Shown: positions 41,991-52,699 of the stretch, one piece after another | Position numbering within the stretch: position 1 is the first letter of the stretch | How the letters are laid out: the number at the start of each line of letters is the position of its first letter | Source: Bacteroidota bacterium | GTDB lineage: Bacteria; Bacteroidota; Bacteroidia; Chitinophagales; Chitinophagaceae | Assembly (NCBI GenBank): GCA_947453145.1 | Contig: CANGFA010000001.1 | Coordinates: forward strand, 1-64,000 | Length of the DNA stretch: 64,000 nt | Direction of reading: 5' to 3' | Notes under the pieces: model-generated | What the model saw: only the letters and a program-made list of their open reading frames with translations | What the model was told of the DNA's origin: nothing | Databases searched by the model: none | Made by a program: the position numbers and the translations under genes

Positions 41991-42842
41991 TTAATTGTTT
42001 TCCACTCTAATTCTCATTCCACCCATTCCACCACCTCTTTGCATATTTTCCATTAATTTTTTCATCTCGTCTTGGAATTGTGCTTTATTTATTTTGTCAC
42101 CCTTAGTTGGTTGAACTAATTCTTTTTTAGGATATTTAGTGGTTACTTCTTTAGCAGAGGTCACATTAGATCCATTGTCCATGTCAACTTCTAAAATGGC
42201 GCCAGGCAAACCAACATAATTATCTGGACCCACTGAAGCAGCAATATCTTCGGTATACCAAACCACAACTTCGGTTTCCTTTGGCGTAATAGCAGCGCTA
42301 GATCTGTTAGCAGAATCGCCATTATTACGTCCCATGCCACGACCACCGCCGCCACCACCAAATCTTATATTTTGCGCAGTAATCATAGTAGTTGCTTTTT
42401 TACATAAATGCTTTGCAATGGTTTTTGTTTCTTCCGAAATTTTCCATTTTAAAGGCTTTAAAGAATCTACAATCAAAAATGTTTTTTCGTACAAGGGTCT
42501 TGATTCATATTGCATTTGAGTATTTATGTCGGTAAATATGGTTGTTTCAGGCATACGGAACATAAAACGCTGTCCTCCTCTTTCACCGCCACCACCGCTG
42601 TTCGCAAAAGGATCTGGTGCTTCATCCTCTGGTACAGAGCGAAACAAACTAGACTGCTCATTAAATAATAATTCAAATTCAGAAGTTCTAAATTCCGGAA
42701 TTCTAGTTCTCATTTCCGGATCGGTAATCATTTTCCACATATTAATTTTACGTTCGTAAACAATTTTACCTTCTTTCATCTGTGCATTAGCTGCAACAAA
42801 GGCAAATAGGCCTACTAGCAAAGCAATGGATATTTTTTTCAT
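41991..42842 (-). CDS. GLPGLI family protein
   Basis: A 283-residue exported protein (signal peptide to 'VAANAQ') of the GLPGLI family, named for a motif seen here as 'NYVGLPGAILEVD'. Other family features are 'MKEGKIVYERKINMWKM' at the start and 'YESRPLYEKTFLIVDSLKPLKWKISEETKTI'. The function is unknown, but genes of this family commonly accompany outer-membrane beta-barrel proteins in Bacteroidota; the one at 42906 lies 63 bases upstream in transcription. Two Gly/Arg/Met-rich stretches (mid-protein and at the C-terminus) echo the Gly-rich region of that barrel protein. Confidence 0.92.
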   Translation of the reverse strand: MKKISIALLVGLFAFVAANAQMKEGKIVYERKINMWKMITDPEMRTRIPEFRTSEFELLFNEQSSLFRSVPEDEAPDPFANSGGGGERGGQRFMFRMPETTIFTDINTQMQYESRPLYEKTFLIVDSLKPLKWKISEETKTIAKHLCKKATTMITAQNIRFGGGGGGRGMGRNNGDSANRSSAAITPKETEVVVWYTEDIAASVGPDNYVGLPGAILEVDMDNGSNVTSAKEVTTKYPKKELVQPTKGDKINKAQFQDEMKKLMENMQRGGGMGGMRIRVENN

Positions 42843-42905
42843 ACTATTTTAATATTTAAGTTTCTAAAGTTAGGTTCTTTTTGTTATTTGAAATTATGTA
42901 AGTGA

Positions 42906-45698
42906 TTACATTCTCATCATCATTCTAGGCGCACTATTTCCTGCTATGCCCGATTTTTGAAGGCTATAGGTAAATCCAACTAGGAAGTATTGATTAATCA
43001 CATTATAGGATTGATCTACAATTTGGTTTTGAGATACATTTCTGGAAACACCTACGTTTCTATTTAAGATATCAAAGGCGCTGATTTTTAATTCTGCTCT
43101 TTTATTTTTCATAAAGAACTTAGAAATACTCGCATTCCAAATTGGCACAGATGTATTGTATCCTGGGGCACGACCTTCGTTAATGGTATAGTTTAAAGAT
43201 TGATTTAATACTATTTCAAAAGGTAAATAGTTGGTTACATCCGCACCATATATTCTGGTAACATAGTTGGTGTTTAATGCTTTATTGATGGCATTTTTGG
43301 TAGTACTATAACTATGTCTTGCCGTTAAATTCAAATCCATAACCTCGTCCAAATTAAAGGTATAGGTAAAGCTAGGGCCAACCGATTTTACTTCGATGGT
43401 ATTTAATATTCCATTGGAATAGGATACGTTATTATTGAATCCGCCATTTAAACCAAAGTTAAAACGAGAATAAATTTGTTTTACACCAAAACCATAATTC
43501 ACATTGGCATTGACTCTATATACGCCATTCACATTCACCGGTCTTGAAAGCGTTACCCTGCTTGGTAAAATACTATCATAATTAACAATTGAATTATCTA
43601 CGAATTGCGCATTTAACAACGCAAAGAAATTACGTTGAGCTAAAATTTTAGAGGAAAAATAACTTAAGTTAATATTGTTGGTATAGCTTCTTTTTAAATC
43701 CGGATTACCAATACTTTGATTATTGATATTGCTTTGGTCTAATACAGGTTGTAATTGCGTAATAGACGGCTGGCTTGTTGAAGTACGATAGTTAAATCGG
43801 AAATTTTGTGTTTGAGAAAAATTATAAACAAAATTAGCACTTGGTAAGATGTCTTTAAAATCGTGCTTTATTTTTGTTTTTGCAGAAGTATTTTCTCCAT
43901 TCAAATAAGCATCTTGAAGTGAAAATCCGGTAGAGAAATTATATTTCTTTTGATTCAATCGATAGTTCATGCCCGCACCAGAATACGTATACTCACTGCT
44001 GTATTCATTAGTAAGTCTTGTATTAAGCGCATCATACATTCCATTTGAGCCATTCTTATCGTATACTTTCTTACTTGTGGATCCAATGTTTAAATTGATA
44101 AATGTATTGAACTCTAATAATGATTTTTTACTAATAGGCTCCGTGTACACTAAGTTGGCAGAATAAGATTGGGAAAGTCCAGTTCTATTATTTTTTTGAT
44201 CTAAAATAGAATCTTTTGTTTTTAAACCTGCCGTATAAATTAACTGGTCGGTGAATTGACTTCCATCTGAGGTTGAATTATTAAAACTTTGCGTAATAGT
44301 AGAAGAAATGGTACGTCCCTTTTTCTCTAATTTTTTTCTTAACAATAAAGTGTTTGAAACACTAAATGCATCCGAACTATTTGCCGAAGTGGAACTTGTT
44401 CCATTGGTTAAAGTGCCGTCTGGCAACATGGTAGTGGTTGCCGAAACACTATTGGAAGTATTATGCTGTGCGGAAATACTTGGTGTGTATTTATAGGAGA
44501 AGGACTCGGAAACTTTATTGTCAATAGTCATTCCTAATCTAACCTGTTGATTTCTACTAATTGAATTCGATAAACTACTTCTGTTAAATAAATTTCCTGG
44601 CGTTAAATTTTGTGTATACGATTTGCTAATATTATTTCTTTCTACATCACTCGCATTGGAGTTGACATTAAAATCCATTTTTGAATTATTCAATAAGTTT
44701 GAATAATTACCACCCAATGAATAAGTGTTTGCAACCCCTTGCGAATTAGCATCCGTTCCTCCGCCGCCACCGCCAAAGTTAAGGGTCATTCCCCCACCAC
44801 CTCTTCCACCACCACCGCCACCAGAAAAATTGGAGATGTCACCGTTAGAAAAGGATTGTCTGTTTGTGTTATTCGCAGTTGCAATAACGGAATATTGTTC
44901 GTCATTATTAATTCTATTTACATTACCCTGCCCATCGAATCTTCCAGGAACGCCTGCACTACCATTAATTTTCCCAAAAGTAGATTGCTTACGATCCTTC
45001 TTGGTTTTAATATTAATGGCCGTTTCTTCATTTCCATCATCTATGCCCGTAAACATCGCTTGATCGGATTTACGATCGTATACTTGAATTTTATCTACTG
45101 CGTCTGCAGGTAAATTTTTAGTGGCCATTTTAGGATCTCCCGTAAAAAATTCTTTTCCATTCACATATACCTTGGTTACCGATTTACCATTTACGGTGAT
45201 GGCGCCTGCTTTGTCTACTTCAATGCCTGGCATTTTCTTTAACATATCCTCCACCACTGCATTAGGTACGGTTTTAAAATTTTCTGAATTAAACTCAATA
45301 GAATCTCCATTAATCACAACTGGCGGTCTGCGCGAGGTTACGGTCACTTCTGACAACTTACTCGCATCGGTCAAATAGATATTGCCAAGGGATAAAGTTG
45401 GCGTTGATCCCACTTTAATTCCTAACCACAAATGGGCATAACCCACATAGGAAACTGATAATAAATATTTGCCTGGTGCAATATTTTTAAAACGAAAAAA
45501 GCCGTCTTCGTCGGCTCTTGTAAAATTTAACAAGGAAGAATCTGTTGCCTTAGCAATAGAAACGGTTGCAGAGTTCAGCGATTTTTTTAAAACACTATCC
45601 ATTACGGTTCCTTCAATCGTTACATTCTGTGCATTGGCTTGATTTCCTAGTAAAAGGCTGCTCGTTATAACGAATAGGAAAATTAACTTATTTATCAT
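42906..45698 (-). CDS. Outer-membrane beta-barrel protein (OMP_b-brl_3 type) with carboxypeptidase-regulatory-like N-terminus
   Basis: A 930-residue outer-membrane protein of the TonB-receptor-like group lacking a usual uptake partner. Order: signal peptide to 'QANAQ', a CarboxypepD_reg-like beta-sandwich (about 25-105), a plug-like part ('VPNAVVEDMLKKMPGIEVDKAGAITVNGKSVTKVYVNGKEFFTGDP'), a Gly-rich segment near residue 300, and a long barrel. GLPGLI follows it in the same operon. A role in surface export or assembly has been suggested for such pairs, but is unproven. Confidence 0.88.
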   Translation of the reverse strand: MINKLIFLFVITSSLLLGNQANAQNVTIEGTVMDSVLKKSLNSATVSIAKATDSSLLNFTRADEDGFFRFKNIAPGKYLLSVSYVGYAHLWLGIKVGSTPTLSLGNIYLTDASKLSEVTVTSRRPPVVINGDSIEFNSENFKTVPNAVVEDMLKKMPGIEVDKAGAITVNGKSVTKVYVNGKEFFTGDPKMATKNLPADAVDKIQVYDRKSDQAMFTGIDDGNEETAINIKTKKDRKQSTFGKINGSAGVPGRFDGQGNVNRINNDEQYSVIATANNTNRQSFSNGDISNFSGGGGGGRGGGGMTLNFGGGGGGTDANSQGVANTYSLGGNYSNLLNNSKMDFNVNSNASDVERNNISKSYTQNLTPGNLFNRSSLSNSISRNQQVRLGMTIDNKVSESFSYKYTPSISAQHNTSNSVSATTTMLPDGTLTNGTSSTSANSSDAFSVSNTLLLRKKLEKKGRTISSTITQSFNNSTSDGSQFTDQLIYTAGLKTKDSILDQKNNRTGLSQSYSANLVYTEPISKKSLLEFNTFINLNIGSTSKKVYDKNGSNGMYDALNTRLTNEYSSEYTYSGAGMNYRLNQKKYNFSTGFSLQDAYLNGENTSAKTKIKHDFKDILPSANFVYNFSQTQNFRFNYRTSTSQPSITQLQPVLDQSNINNQSIGNPDLKRSYTNNINLSYFSSKILAQRNFFALLNAQFVDNSIVNYDSILPSRVTLSRPVNVNGVYRVNANVNYGFGVKQIYSRFNFGLNGGFNNNVSYSNGILNTIEVKSVGPSFTYTFNLDEVMDLNLTARHSYSTTKNAINKALNTNYVTRIYGADVTNYLPFEIVLNQSLNYTINEGRAPGYNTSVPIWNASISKFFMKNKRAELKISAFDILNRNVGVSRNVSQNQIVDQSYNVINQYFLVGFTYSLQKSGIAGNSAPRMMMRM

Positions 45699-45870
45699 AG
45701 GGTAAATTTACGACCGAATTCGTAAATCATACAAAAATGGACCAAAAATGGGTTCAAAATGGGTGCTTTTTACACCAATAATCTGCTGTATGGATAAACG
45801 GCAACTTATGGGGTTGAAATGTTCGGCACTTAAAGCAGGTTTTACTAACTTTCATTAAATTATTTATGTT

Positions 45871-48800
45871 ATGAGAATAGTATGTTTGACCCTTCTATTA
45901 AGCATTGGTTTAATGCAGACAAATGCACAGTCTGCAAATACACCCAAAAAAGACAGTACCGTTTTTTCCAATTTTAAGGGCCTCCCTTTAAAAGCCACCA
46001 GGGCCATCCCTTTAAAAACAAGTGAAGGCACTTGGACTTCGGTAAATATTAGTCCTGATGGCAAAACCCTAGTATTTGATTTGATGGGTGATATTTATAC
46101 CCTTCCAATAGAAGGGGGAAAGGCAACTGCCGTAACAAAAGGATTGCCTTATGATAACCATCCTAGTTTTAGCCCGGACGGGAAACGTATTTTGTTTATT
46201 TCGGACCGCAGTGGTGCCGAAAATTTATGGTACATAGATGTAGAGAAAAAAGATACGGTTGCGTTAACAGATGACAACAACCAAAACTTTCCGGGTGCAG
46301 TTTACACTCCAGACGGAAATTATATTGTGTACACTAAAGGAAGAAGAAATACAAAGCTGTATTTGATGCATAAAAATGGAGGGGCAGGTACACAACTAAT
46401 TTCCATGCCACTCACCTTAAAAACAATTGACCCAGCTGTGAGTGCCGATGGAAGATATATATATTATTCTTCCAGAACCAGTGCATGGAATTACAATGCT
46501 ATGTTGCCACAATATAGTATTGGCGTGTATGATAGAGAAAAAGGAAATACAAGAACCATTGCTTCAAGATATGGTTCGGCATTTACACCTGTATTATCCA
46601 AAGATGGAAAATGGTTAGTATATGGTTCCCGATTTGAAGATAAAACGGGATTGGTAAAAAGAAATTTAGCTACGGGCGAAGAAAGCTGGTTGGCTTATCC
46701 AGTGCAAAGAGATGACCAAGAATCAATTGCTGTATTAGGCGTTTTGCCTGCAATGACATTCACGCCTGATAGTAAATTTTTAATTACTTCTTATGGAGGA
46801 AAAATTCATAAAATAAATATTGAAAGTGCTGCTCAGGAAGAAATTAGCTACACCGTAGATGCAACCATTGAAATGGGACCTGAAGTATTTTTTAAATACC
46901 CAGTATCGGATACCCTTGCTACCAAAGCAACACAGATCAGAGACGCCGTTCCTTCACCTGATGGAAAAAAATTAGCTTTCACGGTTTTAAATCGTTTATA
47001 TGTAATGGATTATCCAAGCGGAACGCCTAAAAGAGTAACAAAAAATAATTTTACCGAAGCGCAACCTACATGGCATCCTAATGGGAAAAATATTTACTTC
47101 GCAACTTGGAATAGTAAAGGCGGAAGTATTCGTAGCATTGATTTAACCACGAATAAAGAAACAGAAATCACCAAACAAAGCGCTTTATACCAAGGTATCG
47201 TAGTGGACCCAACAGGAAAACGTTTGGTATTTAATCGCACTCCTGCTCAAAAGTTTTTGGATTCAGAACGTCCAACTTACAACGATGATGAAGATGAATT
47301 GTGTTGGTTGGATTTAACAAACTCGGAAATTCATGTTATTGATAAAGCCAACGGAAGATCTAATGCACATTTTGTAAAAAATGACAATAGAATTTATTTA
47401 AATAATAATGGAAAACTTTTATCTATCCAATGGGATGGTGGTGATGAAAAAGAAATAGCTAAAATTACTGGTATTACTACGTTTGGTAGTGTTACTCAAC
47501 ACAACGGCAAACCTGTTGGCGACCCATGTATGTTGCCAATGGTATTAGCAGAAGATGGTGATGATGCAGCTAAAGAAAACAATCCTCCTTCTAATGCAGC
47601 AAGTATTTTAATGTCACCTAATGGAAGTGCTGCTATCGCTCAAGTAAATAATAACATTTACTATATAACCATTCCTCAAACTGGTAAGTTGGTGGAAATA
47701 TCAGTTGCCGAGGCAAAGAGTGCTGCTTTCCCAAGTAAATTATTAACCGAAATGGGTGGTGAATTTCCAAGTTGGGAAGCCAATGGAAAAATAATTCACT
47801 GGAGTTTAGGTGCTGCACATTTTACGTATGATGTAGATAAAAGTTATGCATTTGATGATAGCTTAGCGGTTGCTAAAAAAGCCGAAGATTTAGCCGCTTC
47901 ATTAGCTAAAGCTGATACAACTAAAAAAGATAGTTCTAGTAAGAATACAGCTAAGAAAAACGATAAAAAAGAAACACCAAAATTTAAAGCAACCGAAAAT
48001 TGGGTGAATGTTTATTATGACAAAGACATTCCAAGTGGTTCTGTATTATTAAAAAATGCACGCATCATTACTATGAAGGGTGATGATGTATTAGAAGGCG
48101 GGGATGTTTATATTGTAAACAATCGCATAAAAGCAATTGGAAAATCGGGTAGCATACAAACCGCCGCAAACACTTCAGTAGTAGACGTTTCCGGTAAAAC
48201 CATTATTCCAGGATTTGTTGATACCCATGCGCATATGTGGCCTAGTTGGGGTGTGCATAAAAACCAAGCCTGGGTATATGCAGCTAATCTTGCTTATGGC
48301 GTAACTACTACGCGTGACCCACAAACAGCTACTACCGATGTACTTACTTATGGTGATATGGTTGAAGCAGGTAGCATGGTTGGACCAAGAATCTATTCAA
48401 CTGGTCCGGGTGTTGGATATTGGTCTTATAACTTGAAAGATTCTGCACAAGCAGAATCGGTATTGTCTCAATATTCAAAATACTACAACACGAAGTATAT
48501 TAAAATGTATTTAGTAGGAAATAGAAAGCAAAGGCAATGGGTGATTCAGGCAGCTAAAAATCAACAATTAATGCCAACCACAGAAGGTGGCTTGGACTTT
48601 AAATTAAACATGACCAATTTATTAGATGGTTATCCAGGACATGAACATTCCATCCCCATTTATCCATTATACAAGGATGTGATTAATACCATAGCCGTTT
48701 CAAAAATGACGGTAACGCCAACCTTGTTGGTTTCTTATGGTGGACCTTGGGCGGAAAATTATTATTATGAAAACGAAAATCCTTATAGCAATCCAAAAAT

Positions 48801-49293
48801 GCAATTCTTTACTCCCTATGAAGAATTAGCTGGCAAGTCTCGCAGACGCGCTACTTGGTTTTTACCCGAAGAGCATGTGTTTCAAAAACATGCAGTTGGG
48901 ATGAAGGATTTAGTGGAAGCTGGTGGTTTGGCGGGTATTGGAAGTCATGGTCAATTACAAGGTTTAGGTTACCATTGGGAAGTATGGTCCATGCAAAGTG
49001 GTGGCATGCGCAATATAGATGCTTTAAAAGTAGCTACCATTTTAGGTGCCACAGGACTTGGATTGGATAAGGACTTAGGTAGTATTGAAACTGGAAAACT
49101 TGCGGACTTAATTATTTTAGATAAAAACCCATTGGAAAATATTCGTAACACCAACAGTATCAAATATGTGATGAAGAACGGACGTTTATACAACGGAGAT
49201 AATTTAAATGAGACCATTACTGGAACGCATCTACTGGATCGTTCCGAGTGGATGGAAACAAAGCCTGTTAGAAACACCAATGTTAAAGATTAA
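45871..49293 (+). CDS. Exported amidohydrolase with N-terminal WD40-like (PD40) beta-propeller
   Basis: A 1140-residue exported two-domain protein. After a signal peptide ('QTNAQS'), residues about 45-660 contain repeated PD40/TolB-type blades ('SPDGKTLVFDLMGDIYTLP', 'SFSPDGKRILFISDRSGAENLWYID' and later copies). A Lys/Ser/Asp-rich linker (about 675-715) joins the amidohydrolase domain (about 725-1115) with 'TIIPGFVDTHAHMWP' (metal HxH), 'GYPGHEHSIPIYP', 'GIGSHGQLQGLG' and 'LDKDLGSIETGKLADLIILDKNP'. This architecture is known in Bacteroidota; substrates are uncertain, peptidase-like or imidazolonepropionase-like hydrolysis being suggested by family. Confidence 0.9.
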   Translation: MRIVCLTLLLSIGLMQTNAQSANTPKKDSTVFSNFKGLPLKATRAIPLKTSEGTWTSVNISPDGKTLVFDLMGDIYTLPIEGGKATAVTKGLPYDNHPSFSPDGKRILFISDRSGAENLWYIDVEKKDTVALTDDNNQNFPGAVYTPDGNYIVYTKGRRNTKLYLMHKNGGAGTQLISMPLTLKTIDPAVSADGRYIYYSSRTSAWNYNAMLPQYSIGVYDREKGNTRTIASRYGSAFTPVLSKDGKWLVYGSRFEDKTGLVKRNLATGEESWLAYPVQRDDQESIAVLGVLPAMTFTPDSKFLITSYGGKIHKINIESAAQEEISYTVDATIEMGPEVFFKYPVSDTLATKATQIRDAVPSPDGKKLAFTVLNRLYVMDYPSGTPKRVTKNNFTEAQPTWHPNGKNIYFATWNSKGGSIRSIDLTTNKETEITKQSALYQGIVVDPTGKRLVFNRTPAQKFLDSERPTYNDDEDELCWLDLTNSEIHVIDKANGRSNAHFVKNDNRIYLNNNGKLLSIQWDGGDEKEIAKITGITTFGSVTQHNGKPVGDPCMLPMVLAEDGDDAAKENNPPSNAASILMSPNGSAAIAQVNNNIYYITIPQTGKLVEISVAEAKSAAFPSKLLTEMGGEFPSWEANGKIIHWSLGAAHFTYDVDKSYAFDDSLAVAKKAEDLAASLAKADTTKKDSSSKNTAKKNDKKETPKFKATENWVNVYYDKDIPSGSVLLKNARIITMKGDDVLEGGDVYIVNNRIKAIGKSGSIQTAANTSVVDVSGKTIIPGFVDTHAHMWPSWGVHKNQAWVYAANLAYGVTTTRDPQTATTDVLTYGDMVEAGSMVGPRIYSTGPGVGYWSYNLKDSAQAESVLSQYSKYYNTKYIKMYLVGNRKQRQWVIQAAKNQQLMPTTEGGLDFKLNMTNLLDGYPGHEHSIPIYPLYKDVINTIAVSKMTVTPTLLVSYGGPWAENYYYENENPYSNPKMQFFTPYEELAGKSRRRATWFLPEEHVFQKHAVGMKDLVEAGGLAGIGSHGQLQGLGYHWEVWSMQSGGMRNIDALKVATILGATGLGLDKDLGSIETGKLADLIILDKNPLENIRNTNSIKYVMKNGRLYNGDNLNETITGTHLLDRSEWMETKPVRNTNVKD

Positions 49294-49323
49294 TTTGTAA
49301 GTTTAATATCTAAACGATTGCAT

Positions 49324-50256
49324 ATGAAAAACTCAAGAAGATCCTTTTTAAAAAACAGCACTATTGCTTTAGTAGGCGCTGGATTTTTACCAAAAGTTTT
49401 ACAGGCTGGCACTTTAGCCCCCTCTAAAAAATTATCATTCATTGGAATTCAGCTGTATTCTGTAAGAACAGACATGCATAAGCAGCCGTTTGAAACCCTA
49501 AAAGCATTGTCTGATATGGGTTACAAATATGTGGAGCATGCGAATTATATTGACAGAAAATTTTATGGTTACACTGCTACTGAATTTAAAAAAGTATTAA
49601 ACGATTTAGGCTTATCTATGCCAAGTGGACACACCGTGATGAATGCAGGTCACTGGGATAAGACTAAAAACGATTTCACGGATGCTTGGAAATATACGGT
49701 AGACGATGCAGCTACAATGGGCCAAGAGTTTGTGATTAGTCCTTGGATGGATGAAAAGTTACGCCGTAGCTACGATGGTTTGATGCTACAATTAGATGTA
49801 TTTAATAAGTCCGGGGAATTGTGTAAAAAGCAAGGAATGAAATTTGGATACCATAACCACGATTTCGAATTCACTGAAAAAATTAATGATACGCCTATCT
49901 ATGATTTAATTATCAAACACACCGATCCTAAACTGGTTATCCAACAATTAGATTTTGGAAATATGTATGGTAGTGGTGGACGTGCAAAAGAGTGGATTGA
50001 CAAATACCATGGTCGTTTCCCATCACTTCACGTTAAAGATGAAATTAAGTCAGAAGGCAAAGGCGAAATGAATGACGGTTACGATAGCACTATCATGGGT
50101 AAAGGAGTAGTAGATCCTAAAGGTTTATGTTTATTAGCTAAAGAAGTAAGTGGTGCACGTCACTTTATCATTGAGCAAGAGTCTTATCAAGACAAAACAC
50201 CATTAGAATGTGCTAAAATAAATTTAGACATTATGAAAACCTGGGGTTTGGTATAA
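49324..50256 (+). CDS. Secreted sugar phosphate isomerase/epimerase-like TIM-barrel protein
   Basis: A 310-residue Tat-exported TIM barrel ('NSRRSFLKNSTIALVGAGF'). I chose ATG 49324; the track began at a TTG two codons earlier. Barrel motifs are 'IGIQLYSVRTDMHKQPFETLKALSDMGYKYVEHAN', 'GYHNHDFEF', 'IQQLDFGNMYG' and 'PSLHVKDEIK', giving the Glu/His/Asp metal set of xylose-isomerase-like enzymes. It follows the amidohydrolase by 30 bases, probably co-transcribed, and ends at a terminator. Substrate unknown; it is a paralogue of the gene at 14734. Confidence 0.88.
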   Translation: MKNSRRSFLKNSTIALVGAGFLPKVLQAGTLAPSKKLSFIGIQLYSVRTDMHKQPFETLKALSDMGYKYVEHANYIDRKFYGYTATEFKKVLNDLGLSMPSGHTVMNAGHWDKTKNDFTDAWKYTVDDAATMGQEFVISPWMDEKLRRSYDGLMLQLDVFNKSGELCKKQGMKFGYHNHDFEFTEKINDTPIYDLIIKHTDPKLVIQQLDFGNMYGSGGRAKEWIDKYHGRFPSLHVKDEIKSEGKGEMNDGYDSTIMGKGVVDPKGLCLLAKEVSGARHFIIEQESYQDKTPLECAKINLDIMKTWGLV

Positions 50257-50297
50257 TATTTGAATTTTTAGTTTCTCAGTTAACCTGTGAAATTTAT

Positions 50298-50328
50298 AAA
50301 AAGCACAATCTAAATGGTTGTGCTTTTT
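50298..50328 (+). terminator. Rho-independent terminator
   Basis: AAAAAGCACAA and TTGTGCTTTTT form an 11-bp stem with a 9-nt loop after the isomerase-like gene. Confidence 0.85.
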
Positions 50329-50368
50329 TATTTTACTTAACTTTAATCAATCATTTTAAAGTTATTAT

Positions 50369-52699
50369 ATGAAGCCTTTATTCAAACTATTTTCAATTGC
50401 CTTAATCCTACTTATAGCACAGGCTAACTTTGCTCAAAAAGTAAAAAATGTAACTACTCAAAATAGTGCAGCAATTGAAATTGCAAGATGGGAAAAACAT
50501 GTAGCGCAAACCAATATTATTAGAGACGAATGGGGTATTCCACATATTTATGGCAAGACCGACGCGGATGCTGTGTTTGGATTGATGTATGCGCAGTGCG
50601 AGGAGAACTTTCCACAGATAGAGAAAAACTATTTAGAAATGCTAGGACGTACTTCGGAACTGACTTATGGTGGGCCTGCGCAGCAAGCACCTGGAGATGT
50701 ATATGCCGATTTAATGATGAAATTAATTCAAGATAGTGCTGCTGCGATAAATGATTATAACAATAGTCCAGCTTGGTTTAAAAAATTATTAATAGCACAT
50801 GCTGATGGAATAAATTATTATTTATACAAACACCCCGAAGTGCATCCCAAAGTAATTTTTACCTATAAACCCTGGTATCATTTAATGTGGACCGACGGAA
50901 GTGTTTCCCCTACTCGCTATGGCGGCATCAAAAGAAAAGATGTCTTTGATTTTTATAAGACACAGGATAGTACGTTTATACATAAAAATATAAAAACAGC
51001 AACCAGCAGTATTAATAATAGGCAAATAACGCAGCAGGAAGCCTGGGCCAATATAGACGACTATGCCGTAGAAGAAAAAACTTTAAAAGGATCCAACGGT
51101 TTTGCGATTGCACCTAAGCATAGTAAAAATGGAAATGCGATGTTGTATATCAATCCACATGTGCCTTTTTATTTTAGATCTGAGATGCATATGGTAAGTG
51201 AGGAAGGATTAAATGTTTATGGCGCAGTTACTTGGGGCCAAATGTTTATTTACCAAGGTTTTAATGAACATGCGGGTTGGATGCATACAAGTAGTTATGC
51301 CGATGTTGCAGATGTATACCAAGAAACAGTAAAACAAGAAAATGGAAATTGGTTTTATTTATATGAAAACAAATGGCTTCCCGTGGTTGAAAGAAAAATC
51401 ACTATGAATTTGCCCGAAAAGCAATTTGTAACTTATAAAACACATCATGGACCCATAATGGGAAGCCATGATGGAAAGTGGTTAAGCTTAAGTGAAAATA
51501 ATAGATCATTAAATGCTCTTATGGAATGTTGGAGCAGGACCAAGGCCAATAATTTAAAGGAATACAAAGCTGCTTTAAATTTACTAGCTAATAATAGTAA
51601 TAACACCGTTTATGCAGACGCAGATGGAAATATTGCATATTGGCATGGTAATTTTATGCCCAAAAGAGATAATCAGTTTGATTTTACAAAACCTGTTGAT
51701 GGCAGCACTAAAGCAACAGAGTGGAAAGGGATACATGCGTTAAATGAAATTGTCCAAAGTATAAATCCAGAAAATGGATGGTTGCAAAATTGCAATGCTA
51801 CACCTTACACTGTGGCTGGAAAAAATAGTCCAAAAGAAAAAGATTATCCCAAATATATGGCGCCAGATGGTGAAAACGCAAGGGGATTAAATGCAGTTCG
51901 ATTATTAGAAAAAGTAGACAAAATTGATTTAGATGAATTAATACAACTTGGATACAATAAACATTTAGCGGCTTTCGATATTTTATTACCACCATTTATG
52001 GAATATACTAAAACAGTTACTTTAACTACGGAGCAAAGTAAAGCAGTTAACTACTTAGCTTCATGGAATCATGATGCAGATACCAATTCCATTGCGCAAA
52101 CGATTGCCATAGAATGGGCAACTAAATTAATGTCTGCAATTCCAGCAGCAGAAACAGAAGAAGCTGCTACACAGTCTATTTTTAGATTCAATAAAATTGT
52201 TAATGAAGTAAGCAATGAAAAAAAATTAGCCTTCTTAGACACTGCTTTAATGCACTTAAAAATATACTATAGTAATTTACCAATGACACAAGCAAGTTGG
52301 GAGATTCCATGGGGTCAAATTAATAGATACCAGCGAGCTTTCCCCAATACTGAATTTCCATTTTCAGAAAGCAGACCTAGTATTGCTGTAGCACAAACCT
52401 CTTCTAAATTTGGTCAATTGCCTGCATTTGAAAGTAAACCAATGGCTTCCTCAAATAAAAAAACTACACTTAAAAGATATGGCTACTCGGGTAGCAGTTT
52501 TATTGCTGCAGTAAGTTTTGGAAAAAAATTAGAGGCAAAAACAATTATTACCGGTGGGCAAAGTTTTGATCCTAATAACCCGCACTTTACCGACCAAGCA
52601 CAGGATTATATTAACGGTAATTTTAAAACTATTCATTTTTATAAGGAAGATGTATTGGCGCACAAAGTAATATCATACAAGCCTGGATTGGAAAGATAA
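50369..52699 (+). CDS. Penicillin acylase-family Ntn-hydrolase (acylase), paralogue 1
   Basis: A 776-residue exported precursor of an N-terminal-nucleophile amidase. Signal peptide to 'QANFAQ'. The alpha-subunit begins 'NIIRDEWGIPHIYGKTDADAVFGLMYAQCEENF'; the predicted self-cleavage point and nucleophile is Ser242 in 'LKGSNGFAIAP', giving alpha and beta chains. Further beta-chain signs are 'GAVTWGQMFIYQGFNEHAGWMHTSSYADVADVY' and 'NNSNNTVYADADGNIAYWHG'. Family members cleave amide bonds of penicillins, acyl-homoserine lactones or other acyl amides; the substrate is unknown. Its 3' end overlaps the convergent LuxR-type gene by 61 bases. Confidence 0.9.
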   Translation: MKPLFKLFSIALILLIAQANFAQKVKNVTTQNSAAIEIARWEKHVAQTNIIRDEWGIPHIYGKTDADAVFGLMYAQCEENFPQIEKNYLEMLGRTSELTYGGPAQQAPGDVYADLMMKLIQDSAAAINDYNNSPAWFKKLLIAHADGINYYLYKHPEVHPKVIFTYKPWYHLMWTDGSVSPTRYGGIKRKDVFDFYKTQDSTFIHKNIKTATSSINNRQITQQEAWANIDDYAVEEKTLKGSNGFAIAPKHSKNGNAMLYINPHVPFYFRSEMHMVSEEGLNVYGAVTWGQMFIYQGFNEHAGWMHTSSYADVADVYQETVKQENGNWFYLYENKWLPVVERKITMNLPEKQFVTYKTHHGPIMGSHDGKWLSLSENNRSLNALMECWSRTKANNLKEYKAALNLLANNSNNTVYADADGNIAYWHGNFMPKRDNQFDFTKPVDGSTKATEWKGIHALNEIVQSINPENGWLQNCNATPYTVAGKNSPKEKDYPKYMAPDGENARGLNAVRLLEKVDKIDLDELIQLGYNKHLAAFDILLPPFMEYTKTVTLTTEQSKAVNYLASWNHDADTNSIAQTIAIEWATKLMSAIPAAETEEAATQSIFRFNKIVNEVSNEKKLAFLDTALMHLKIYYSNLPMTQASWEIPWGQINRYQRAFPNTEFPFSESRPSIAVAQTSSKFGQLPAFESKPMASSNKKTTLKRYGYSGSSFIAAVSFGKKLEAKTIITGGQSFDPNNPHFTDQAQDYINGNFKTIHFYKEDVLAHKVISYKPGLER

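Noticed and set aside
44725-45113. Proline-rich plus-strand ORFs opposite the barrel gene
   Set aside because: Produced by reading the Gly-rich coding repeat on the opposite strand; no independent evidence.
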